This document shows positions 16,010 to 24,700 of a DNA stretch of 64,000 bases, piece after piece (within the stretch, counting starts at the first letter, position 1; each line of letters starts with the position of its first letter). The position numbers were made by a program, and so were the translations under genes. The notes below the pieces were generated by a model. It was not told the origin of the DNA and ran no database searches. It saw only the letters and a program-made list of their open reading frames with translations. The stretch spans positions 62,001 to 126,000 of the forward strand of contig NZ_JACHIW010000001.1 of assembly GCF_014203395.1 (NCBI RefSeq), read 5' to 3'. The stretch comes from Saccharopolyspora phatthalungensis (GTDB lineage Bacteria > Actinomycetota > Actinomycetes > Mycobacteriales > Pseudonocardiaceae).

Positions 16010-17169
16010 CGCCCCTTCCCATACGGTGCGGTTGGCTCCAGCGCTGGCGCGATAGCGTTACGCAGTGCGGTGTTCATGAAGTCATCGCTGACGTGTGTGT
16101 AGATCGCCGTCGAGCTGTCACACTCGTGTCCTACTTGGACTTGGATGAACCTGCGGTCCACCCCCTCCTCGGTCAGATGCGTTACATACGAGTGGCGAAG
16201 ACTATGGGGTGTAAGGATTTTCGGCAGTTTCAACGCGTCCCGATAAGATTCGAATCGTGCGTTGATCTCCGCTGGCTTGATCCGCCCACCGCGCTCTGTC
16301 ACCCACAGCGCCGGGTGATCGGCGCAGCCGAAGCGGGGCCGGATGTTCTCCACATAGTCGGCCACCGCCTCCACCGCCCAACTCATCACTGAGGCCACGT
16401 TGCGCCGCCGCGGCGGCTGACCGCGCTTGGCCTTGCCATAGCGGACATGCAGCATCCCGAACCGGCCGAACTCCGGCGCTGCCGGATTGCGACCCCAGTC
16501 CACCACATCCAGTTTCGACGCCTCCGTCCGCCGCAGGCCCCAGGCGTAAATGACCTTGAACAGCGTGGCGTCCCGGTACGCCACCAGCGCGCCCTTGCGT
16601 CTCGCGCGAACAGCCCGATCGACCTGGTCGTCGGCGTAATCCAGAAACCTCTGCAACTCCTCCCGCGTAAACGGACGCGCCTCCGGGTTGCCTTCGTAGC
16701 CGTTAAGGTGTGCGATCGAGTTCCACTCGTGCACGATCGGCATCGGATGCACCCCCGGCCCGAACGCCTTCTCGCACGCATCGCCCCAGCCATACCGTGC
16801 GTTGTCGGTGATGAACTCGGTGAACAAGCGCAGGTCACATTGGTAGCCGCGGATCGTAGAGGGAGCCAGATGGTGTTCGCTGGTCAGCGTTGACGACCAT
16901 TCATCCACATGAGATGGCGTCCAACGCCACGGGAACTCATTGGTATAGATCAGAAAACGGCGAACCAGCCACTCACGAGCAGCGATCGTCTCTTCCCGCA
17001 GCCCGCGAGAGGCCTGCTGGGCCCGAAACCCGCGCAGCATCGCCTCGACCATCGCATCCTCCGGTCGCAAGTGCACCACGCCGGAAACCAGCTCCAAATG
17101 CGCAGCACCCGCGAGATTCGACGGCCCCAAAACCAAGCCTCCGATCCGCCCACTTAATGAGCGGATCAT
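16006..17169 (-). CDS. Tyrosine recombinase of mobile element (TnpA-like)
   Basis: Up to 387 residues; the likely start is internal, near MVEAMLRGFRAQQASRG. The core-binding SAM-like domain (STIRGYQCDLRLFTEFITDN) is followed by a complete catalytic domain. AWGLRRTEASKLDVVDWG gives catalytic Arg I, PHSLRHSYVTHL the HxLRH box, and QVQVGHECDSSTAIYTHV the second His and nucleophilic Tyr. It is the lead gene of the four overlapping minus-strand genes and the probable strand-exchange enzyme of the insertion. Confidence 0.88.
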   Translation of the reverse strand: MIRSLSGRIGGLVLGPSNLAGAAHLELVSGVVHLRPEDAMVEAMLRGFRAQQASRGLREETIAAREWLVRRFLIYTNEFPWRWTPSHVDEWSSTLTSEHHLAPSTIRGYQCDLRLFTEFITDNARYGWGDACEKAFGPGVHPMPIVHEWNSIAHLNGYEGNPEARPFTREELQRFLDYADDQVDRAVRARRKGALVAYRDATLFKVIYAWGLRRTEASKLDVVDWGRNPAAPEFGRFGMLHVRYGKAKRGQPPRRRNVASVMSWAVEAVADYVENIRPRFGCADHPALWVTERGGRIKPAEINARFESYRDALKLPKILTPHSLRHSYVTHLTEEGVDRRFIQVQVGHECDSSTAIYTHVSDDFMNTALRNAIAPALEPTAPYGKGR

Positions 17170-17251
17170 GCATCAAACGGGATCGTCGAGGCAAACTGGC
17201 AGGTCACAGCACTCTCGCCCAGCGAGATGCGGTAGCCTCAGGTCAGCACGC

Positions 17252-17458
17252 TCACCAGGCGACCAGTGATTTGTCGCCCATCTGATGCAATTTCCGAGGG
17301 TTGCTCCAGCCCTCGGTGGTGTCGATGCGCTGGAGTCCCACTCCGGCCTCGTGCAGCAGGTCGCCGTACACGGTCATCGACCAGGCTGTCTTGTGGATGC
17401 TCTCCGCGTTCCCCGGCACGAGGGCCTTGGGATCGCTGGTCTCGCCGAGTTCCGCCAT
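17252..17458 (-). pseudogene. N-terminal fragment of the split T7SS EndoU toxin gene
   Basis: ATG 17,458 overlaps the stop of the EspC-like gene (TGATG). It reads MAELGETSDPKALVPGNAES, WSMTVYGDLLHEAGVGLQRI, DTTEGW, the conserved N-terminus of actinobacterial T7SS-exported toxins. After EGW the sequence changes into unrelated residues and stops at 17,252. The expected continuation (GEAADQFRSAFDGEP) begins at 12,297, at the far end of the inserted element. The fragment could still yield a 68-residue peptide but lacks the toxin. Confidence 0.85.
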
Positions 17459-17781
17459 CACCGCGCCGCCGGATCGGGGCCGCCGCCTTGGAGGATCTGG
17501 TCTAAGCGGTCTTGCGCCCCTTGATCCACTTCCTCGTACGACTTGACGCACTCGGTGAGCCGCCCGGAGATCTCCTTTGCGTCTTTGGCGAGGTTGTCGA
17601 CCCCCAAAGACCAGCGACTGCAGAAATCCTCGACCGTGTCGGCGAGCCGACTGTGGCCCATCGCCGCCTTGTCACAGTCGATATCGCTGACCCTGCGGCG
17701 GCTCACCTGCTCCAGCGTTCCGGACACCCCATCCGCTGCATCTTTCAGTGCCGCTAGATCGACGCGGAATCCATCCGCCAC
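17458..17781 (-). CDS. EspC-like type VII secretion target protein
   Basis: A 107-residue helical-hairpin protein starting at GTG 17,781. LAALKDAADGVSGTLEQVSR and FCSRWSLGVDNLAKDAKEIS are the two helices, with SRW in place of a strict WXG turn. It matches the EspC/DUF2580-like partners that pair with T7SS effectors for export through the ESX system. Its stop overlaps the toxin N-terminal fragment. The order partner, toxin, immunity is restored if the 5-kb insertion is removed. Confidence 0.75.
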   Translation of the reverse strand: MADGFRVDLAALKDAADGVSGTLEQVSRRRVSDIDCDKAAMGHSRLADTVEDFCSRWSLGVDNLAKDAKEISGRLTECVKSYEEVDQGAQDRLDQILQGGGPDPAAR

Positions 17782-18158
17782 AGGTTCCGATCTCCCTACG
17801 CTTGTGCAATCTGATCGCCCTAAAAGCTAAAGACAGCCCGCCAGCCCCAGGCCGGTTTCTGCACACATCGCCCAATTGGATCAAGACACGCGCAACGGGT
17901 AGGCACACCACCAAGATCGCACCAGGGCCCATGCTCATGGCCAAACCGAGCTCAAACCGGTCCCATGACCGTGGCAGACGACGGCAAAGCGACCAATTTT
18001 TCGCGGGTCACAATCAGTTCGACCACTACGAAACCGCCGCCCCGAGCTCGAGTCGGACAGGCGGACATCGCGAAGGGAAGGCAACCCGACTGACCTGGGA
18101 TGTGTTATGTCGAAGGGGATGCATAGGCATCACCCCGGATTCACAAGCGGGAGGCACG
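17782..18158. other. Intergenic region without a recognised gene
   Basis: 377 bp between the divergent EspC-like and HEPN-like genes. No convincing coding frame is seen. It ends with GGGAGG four bases before ATG 18,159, the ribosome-binding site of the next gene. Confidence 0.5.
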
Positions 18159-19455
18159 ATGCTCGACCTTGAGGACCGGGTCAACCGGGTGTTCAACCCG
18201 GATGTGCGGCCGCTGGTGCAGGAGGCGTACCGCTGCTACGTCTCCGGCTCGGCCCGTGGGGCCATTGTCTTGACCTGGACAGCGATCTGCGCCGACCTCA
18301 TCGCAAAGGCACAGATCCTCCATGAAGAAGGTGAGGGCGAGGCTGCGGACTTGGTGTCCCAGGTTGAGAAGGCGCAGAGTAGCGAGGAAAGCGAAGCGAT
18401 CCCGATCATGCTGAACCTCGAAAAGACTCTGCTCGCCATTACGGAGAAGCTGGAGCTGATCGACTTCACCCAGCGCAAGCAGCTGGAGAGGATCCGCGAC
18501 GACCGGCATCTGTGCGCACATCCGTCCATCCGGCCGCTCGGTGAACTCTACGAGCCGACGATGGAATACGCCCGAGCCCACCTGGTCGCTGCGCTGGAAG
18601 CGGTGCTGGTCCACCCGCCGAGCCAGGGCCGAAAGATCGTTCAAAGCTTTCTTACTCACGTAGTCGATCCCGGGTTCATCTTCGATACCGAGTACCTGAC
18701 GTACACGTTCTTCGACCGCGTACGACCATCGAGCCGCTTCAAGGTTGTCGAAGCTGCGGCCAAATTCGCTGTCCTGGCGATCGACGATGATGCGATCACG
18801 ATCTCACCAGAGGAGTTCGCCAACCGGATGGCAAAGTGCCTTCGCAGCTTCGCTCGCCGCGATGCCTACCTCGCCACGCAGGCCGTCGCCAAGCAGATGG
18901 GCCGCTTCGAGAAGGCAGAACCGACTGAATGCGAAGATCGAAAAGATCGGAAAGGCTCAGGAGACCTGGGGCGTAACACTCATTACAGATGAGGCCAAAG
19001 CTGTTGCGCTCGTCGCTCACCCCGAGCTTCGTGAAACGCTGCCAGCGCTCATCGAAGCTTTCGACCGCCTTCCGGCCAGCAAGCAAGCTCAGGTCATCGA
19101 GCAGCACCCCTGTCGCTACTTCACGTCGTACCTCCCCGGCCTCCTCAAGGCCGCAACAAGCTACGACTGTGGTGAGGCCATCGCCAGGGAGGCGGTTCTT
19201 CCCTGCGCCGAGTACCTGAACAAATCCGAGCTGGAGCAGGTCCTGAAGGAGTGGAACGACAACAGCCAGTGTTGGGGCCGCGCCATGCCGGGCTACCTGA
19301 TCGAACTTTACGGCCTTACCGCCCACCTAGGGCCCACACGGAAGGCTCTCTGGAATCCGATCCTAAATGACCTTCGTCTCGATGATGCCTCCTGGGGCCT
19401 CTCCGAGACGATCTCATGCGGTATTGAAGCCTTCGACGGCGCACAGGGATCATGA
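18159..19455 (+). pseudogene. HEPN-like protein gene with a frameshift
   Basis: ATG 18,159 follows GGGAGG. The first frame (277 residues) contains YVSGSARGAIVLTWTAICAD and then IRDDRHLCAHPSIRPLGELY. The RHLCAH string is the RX4H signature of HEPN RNases found in abortive-infection and toxin-antitoxin systems. Near 18,910 the frame stops making sense (KAEPTECEDRKDRKG). A natural continuation runs in the +1 frame (QNRLNAKIEKIGKAQETWG) through a helical C-terminal domain to TGA 19,455. The intact protein would be about 430 residues. Either a one-base indel broke the gene or the sequence has an error. Defence function is inference from the motif. Confidence 0.6.
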
Positions 19456-19865
19456 GCAGAGCAGCTGTGCTAAGTCTATGAGTTCGTCGATAAGCACCAG
19501 TTCCCGTGCCCTTTGCGGCCCACGCGTCCCGTGCTCCGAGAGCGATAGCGATGAAAGCCGGAAGCGCGAGCCAGCACGGACGCGGCAAAGGACGCTTCAA
19601 TCCCCAAGCGCAGCACCTGGTAAACGAGGTAGCGGTGATCATCCGGCGTCCAGGAGAGGCCAAACCCGAACCGGCCTTCTACTGTCGCTGAGGTTTCCCC
19701 GGGGACTCGGAGGGTTGGTTACCTGGTTCCGATCGGGGACATTGCGATCGTGTCGGCGGCGGGTGAAAAATTCAGACGCCGTTGACAGATCGTAGCTGCC
19801 TCGGACTGGGCTGCCTGGCGGGTGTGCAGGCGGCCTCGTATTCGTCTGGAGATACTATAGCTATA
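19456..19865. other. Intergenic region without a recognised gene
   Basis: About 410 bp. Short frames exist (for example 19,506-19,691) but none has a convincing start or family signature. It separates the HEPN-like gene from the decayed cyclophane genes. Confidence 0.4.
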
Positions 19866-20229
19866 GCGCTTGTTCCAATTGCCGCACGAATCGCGGTTGT
19901 CCCGGTTGCAAACTGGGCTCAGGTGCGAGCGACGTCGAATCAGCGCCCGCAGCCCGGTTTCAGCTCCCCGCACTTTGCTAGTGAGTTCGACTGTTTCGCC
20001 CCGCAACATCGAGGACCCCTTCGACCAGCACATTTTCCGGTTTCGGCAATAGTTGGTTTCGGTGCCGTCAAGTCGGCCGTGCTCGAAATATTTGTTTGCC
20101 GGGCGACCACCTCCGCAGAACTCGAAAATAGCGGCATGTTGCGCGGCATTGCGGCCGCGCCGGCATTCCGCGACCCACGCGGAATTCATGCCACGTTCGA
20201 TCAGGTGCCGCGAGCAAACCACGTAGCGG
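19866..20229 (-). pseudogene. Decayed copy of cyclophane precursor and 3' end of its maturase
   Basis: The sequence matches 494-870 closely. The maturase remnant keeps IFEFCGGGRPANKYFEHGRL and TNYCRN but is read in a frame that now continues into the precursor. The precursor remnant starts at ATG 20,009 (MLRGETVELTSKVRGAETGL). Its core is shortened to CNRDNRDSCGNWNKR: Tyr34 and Trp42 became Cys, Trp36 became Arg, the FDN and one WDN motif are deleted, and only the last WNK is left. The stop codon is lost as well. It is non-functional as a cyclophane substrate. Confidence 0.85.
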
Positions 20230-20490
20230 CAGCCACCGCAGCCCCAGCATTAACACCCACCACGACACACCACGGCCGTCGCAGCGGTCCCCCTAACCTG
20301 TGCTGTGGGACGCCGCATAGTCGATAGGAATTGCGATACCTACACTCCGAACCGATCCGGAAGAGCCGCCCACCCGGCGGCGGGCCGATTGAGGTTTCGG
20401 CATGCGCATATACAGAACGATCCATCGCGGCGCACTCGCGGGGCTCACAGGCGTGCTGGCGCTGACGATGACCGCCTGCGCTCAGCCCGC
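20230..20490. repeat. Duplicate of lipoprotein promoter/signal-peptide segment (copy 2)
   Basis: This is the partner of 10,093-10,367. Here it joins decayed cyclophane genes on the left to the intact lipoprotein gene on the right, and probably carries that gene's promoter. Confidence 0.85.
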
Positions 20491-21697
20491 GTCTCCCCCG
20501 GCTCCGCCCGCCATCGACTTCCACCAGTGGCGCTCCGCGCAGGATTTCCAGGCGGGCACTGCCGAGGGCATTGGCCAGGACGGGGCCGGCATCCACATCG
20601 ACGGGCCCGTCGGCACCGTCGCCCACCCCGCCCCTGATGGCGGAACGCCACGCGACTACGAGTACGCGCGCTGGACGTCCCCGCCGCGTCGCACCGACTT
20701 CAAGGCGACCCAGCTGGTCGCCTCGTGGAACGCGTCGACGCCTCCCGGCACCTGGTTGCAGGTCGAGATGCGGGGACATACCGACACCGGCGCGGAGACC
20801 GGCTGGTACACGCTGGGCCAGTGGGCGTCGGGCGATACCGACATCCACCGCACCAGCATCGACGGCCAGTCCGACGCACACGGAAGCGTCAACGTGGACA
20901 CCTTCACCGCGACCCCGGGCACGACGCTTTCCGGCTACCAGCTCCGCGCCACGCTCTACCGCGCCGTCGGCACGCCCGCCTCACCCGCCTTGTCGATGGT
21001 CGGCGCGATGAGCTCGCGGATCCCGGACCGCTTCGAGGTGCCGACCTCGGGGCCCGGCGGCGCTTGGGGCATCGAACTCCCGGTGCCGCGCTACTCCCAG
21101 AACATCCACAAAGGACACTTCCCGCAGTACGGTGGCGGCGGCGAGGCGTGGTGCAGCCCCACGTCGACGGAAATGGTCGTCGAGTACTGGGGAAGGCGGC
21201 CATCCGAGCAGGACATGACCTGGATCGAACCGCAGCACCCCGACCCCGTTGTCGACCAGGCCGCACGCCAGACCTACGACGACGCCTACGACGGAACCGG
21301 GAACTGGTCGTTTAACGCCGCCTATGCCGCCAGCTACGGGCTCGATGCGCACATCACCCGCCTGCATTCGCTGGCGGACGCGGAACGATACATCCGCAGC
21401 GGCATCCCCGTGATCACCTCGCAGTCGTTCCGCGCCGGCGAGCTCACCGGCGCCGACTATGACACCGACGGCCACATCATGGTCATCGTCGGGTTCACGC
21501 CGAACGGGGACGTCATCGCCAACGACCCGGCATCCTCCGACGACGCGGCGGTGCGCAACATTTATCCCCGCAACCAGTTCGAGAACGTCTGGCAACGCAC
21601 CAAGCGCCACGACCCCACCGGCAATGTGGCCGATGACTCCGGCGGCATCGCCTACATCATCACGCCGCCCCAGTACCCCCTGCCACCCGCCCACTGA
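20402..21697 (+). CDS. Secreted lipoprotein, peptidase C39-like family
   Basis: A 431-residue protein. The signal peptide ends in the lipobox LTMTAC, so Cys25 is probably lipidated and the protein sits outside the membrane. A beta-rich central region (YEYARWTSPPRRTDFKATQL, WLQVEMRGHTDTGAETGWYT) precedes a papain-like C39 domain. In that domain GGGGEAWCSPTSTEMVVEYW holds the probable nucleophile Cys, DGHIMVIVGFTPNGD the His and NDPASSDD the Asp. These actinobacterial proteins are annotated as peptidase C39 family. They are not fused to an ABC transporter, so a role in bacteriocin leader cleavage should not be assumed. Confidence 0.85.
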   Translation: MRIYRTIHRGALAGLTGVLALTMTACAQPASPPAPPAIDFHQWRSAQDFQAGTAEGIGQDGAGIHIDGPVGTVAHPAPDGGTPRDYEYARWTSPPRRTDFKATQLVASWNASTPPGTWLQVEMRGHTDTGAETGWYTLGQWASGDTDIHRTSIDGQSDAHGSVNVDTFTATPGTTLSGYQLRATLYRAVGTPASPALSMVGAMSSRIPDRFEVPTSGPGGAWGIELPVPRYSQNIHKGHFPQYGGGGEAWCSPTSTEMVVEYWGRRPSEQDMTWIEPQHPDPVVDQAARQTYDDAYDGTGNWSFNAAYAASYGLDAHITRLHSLADAERYIRSGIPVITSQSFRAGELTGADYDTDGHIMVIVGFTPNGDVIANDPASSDDAAVRNIYPRNQFENVWQRTKRHDPTGNVADDSGGIAYIITPPQYPLPPAH

Positions 21698-21731
21698 CAC
21701 GCCCACATCGCGCGCGGCATGCTCGCGGGAA

Positions 21732-24700
21732 TCACCGGACCTTGGGGTCGGCAACGGTTCCAGGCACGGGTTGAGGACTCAGTTCGGTGGGCGGATCAAC
21801 CGGCCGAGGCCGGGTTCCATCCGCCCGGTACAGCATCCACTTCGGTCCCCGGCCAAGGTCGACCCGCGCCAACACATCCGCCCCGATATCGCGCGCCTCG
21901 GCAACGGCGTCACCGGAAACGACCGTCTCCTCGTGCCCGAGCACCAGCAGCGGCCGAGCGCCCTGCGGGGCGGCGGCGGCATGATGCGGCGATAGCGTCC
22001 ACCCGACGTATTCGGCACGTTGCCTCGCCCCCGGCACCGACAGGCTCACCGGGCCCGGCACCGCAGCCTCGCTGTCCGCCCACCTGATCACCGTTTCGGG
22101 GCGTGCTTGCTCGGCATACTGCGGCTGTGACGCCCCGGCCAGGGCGGCCCGCAGCTCCGGACCACCCGAGGACACCTCCTGCCCGTCGGGGCCAAGCAGC
22201 GACCAATGACCCGTTCCCCGGCCCCCGACGAACACCGGCAGCATCCGCCCATCACCAGACACCACCGACTCCGTGGCATGCACCGCACCATCACGGGTCT
22301 GCCACACATCGCTCGCACCCGCTGCCCACACATACGCCCCCAACCCCACCGCGAACCGCTGCGCAAACGACGCCTCACCCGCCCCAGGACGCCGTCCCGC
22401 ACCACACCCGAACAACGCCACCGGCAACCCCGCCACAAAACGCCTATCCCGCCACACCCGCTCCGCCGACTCCTCCGGACCCAACTCCCCATCCGGCCAC
22501 CGCGCACCCCCCTCGGGTGTCACATGCACACCCACCACCTGCACACCCGGCAAGTCCGAGGCCAGCGCCACCGCCTCAGCCGCCACCGCATCCTCATCCG
22601 GGCCGAAGGCCAGCAACGGCACCGGACTCGCCGAGCGCGCCACTTCCGCCGGCGGCTCCACCCGGAGCGGCACACCCCCGCCCACTCGGAACACCATCCA
22701 CTGTGGACCGTCTTCGGTGTCCATCCGCGCCAGCACATCCGCGCCCGACCGCTGCGCCTCAGCCACCGATTCACCGGTCACGATCATGGAATCGCTGCCC
22801 TGTACCACCAACACCTGACCACGGTCCGGTGAGACTTGCGCGTATCCCGGCGATCTCGTCCATTCCGGGTAGACAACCGACTCGTCCGACCCCCGCACCG
22901 CCAGCACCACAGGCAAAGACGGAACACTCGCCGCCATCGCCGCGGCCTCCGCCCATGCTCCCGTCTCCGCCCCCTCGCCGGACAGCCGGAAGGCGACCCG
23001 CTGGGCCATCCGGTCCCACAAGTCCTGCACGGCCATCGCCGAGGGCGTATCACCCTGCCTCGGGCGCTCCCACATACTGCCCAGGACCGCCCTGGCCCGG
23101 GCCTGCAGATCCGCGACCCCATCAGCCGGCAGTGCGCTGAGCACCCGCTCGGCCTCCTCGAACTGCCCGCTCCAGTGCCGGTGCACGCTCGCGATCTCGG
23201 CTTCCGTGACCTCAGCGGGCAGGGCCGGGCGAGCGACACCGGCTACCTCACGTTGCCTGTCGACCGACGCGACCGCGGATGCCACCTCCCCGGCACTGTG
23301 ATAATCCGGCGGCAAATCCCGCTCATAGGGTGGCACGATTTCCCGGGGTTCCTCCGGGTTACGGGCGTCGCCAGCCCGCCGCCAATGCAACTCCGGTGTC
23401 GCACTGCGCAGCCGGTCCAGCGCGGCGTCGGTGTCGGCGGCCTCGTGGCTGAAGCCGTCGTAGACGTACACGGCTCGCGGCGGCCCACCAACCCGGCGCA
23501 GGCCCTCGGCGAGTGCTCTGGTGTACCAGTTCGGAAGCGGCACGTTGTCTAAAGAGTCCGCTACGAGCACTACTGTTCGCCCGAGCTGACCGGCATCCGC
23601 AATTCTGGAGGCCGAGTTCTCCAGAACCTGGAAAGCCGAGGAACGCTGAATGAGCATGCCCAGCTCGACAGGATCCGGCGACTCACGGCGGAATCCACCT
23701 TCAGCCCTGGACCCGGAGTCGGACTCAGCCCCAGACTCGTCCGCTAGGTGGCGGATGACCTCGATTTGTTGGTCCACCACTTTCACGAAGACGAACAGCG
23801 GATCCGGATCGAACTCACCCACCGCACGCCGCAGCATGGGCCCGCACCCTTGGTAGTCCAACGAGCTCCAGCTTGCCCAGGCTCCCAACTCTTCCGGCTG
23901 CACCGGGAAACACACGCCGTTTGGCGTCGACACGCCGCCAACTTTGAGATACTCCGGCTTCAATTCGTCCCGCACGGCAGGAGGCCGCATCCGGTCGGGC
24001 GTCAACAGTCTCAGGCCCGGCAAACCGACCGTCCCGCCTTCCAGCATGGCCGGCGTAACGTTGTCTTCCGGGATGTAGACGGGTCGGTCGGCGTCAGGGC
24101 TACCCAGCAGGTGCGACGTGAAGGGGGTGAGATCCGCCATCCCAGCAAGGCGGACGTCGTCCCGCCGCGCCAATGAAATGATCACGACCGGTCGCCGCCA
24201 GTCCCCTCGCGTCGCCGCAAGGTATTCCGGGTCCGCCGCCAGTAAATCGCCAAAACGCGCAGGCGACAGCACCCCGCCACGGAAAAAACTACTTCCCCCC
24301 GCGCTTGCGAGGACGACAATCGGCTGTTGGGGATCGCGATACCCCAACTCCGACACCAACCGGGAAACCCCGAACGAACGAATCTGGTCAGCAACATCCG
24401 CTTCGGACGGGTCCAGATAGGAGATGAGCAGCGGCCGCTGCGCACCGGCGGCACCGGCCGGATGCCTTAGCATCACCGACTGCGCCGACGGCGCCTCAAC
24501 CAAGGCATGCGACCGCCATCCGCTCTCACGCTCCGCGAACTCGCCCATCGACAGGAAAACGGGCCGCTGGACCCCGTCGCGGCGCAGCCCCTCCGCCAAC
24601 GCCCGCGCGTCCCGTTCGGTCAAACCCGATGGCCACCGATCGAACACCACCACGACCGGCCGGTTCGGATCATCGCGGAAGAAATGCGGGAATCCCGCAT

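Larger units (their letters stand above)
12298..17306. mobile_element. 5-kb element with Tn554-like recombinase genes, inserted in toxin gene
   Basis: The two halves of one type VII toxin gene abut this segment: EAADQF... on the left, ...DTTEGW on the right. It holds an SDR dehydrogenase gene on the plus strand. On the minus strand it has a tyrosine recombinase, a small HTH protein, a zinc-ribbon protein and a second recombinase-like protein, the last four overlapping by 4 bp or more. This resembles Tn554-type multi-recombinase elements. I see no terminal inverted repeats or clear target duplication, which is normal for Tn554-like elements. Ends are placed to within about 10 bp by the toxin reading frame. 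Confidence 0.75.

Noticed and set aside
20402..21697. Assigning the C39-type lipoprotein as leader protease of the cyclophane peptide
   Set aside because: It is a secreted lipoprotein without transporter domain, and the precursor lacks a double-glycine leader; proximity is through a decayed duplicate only.
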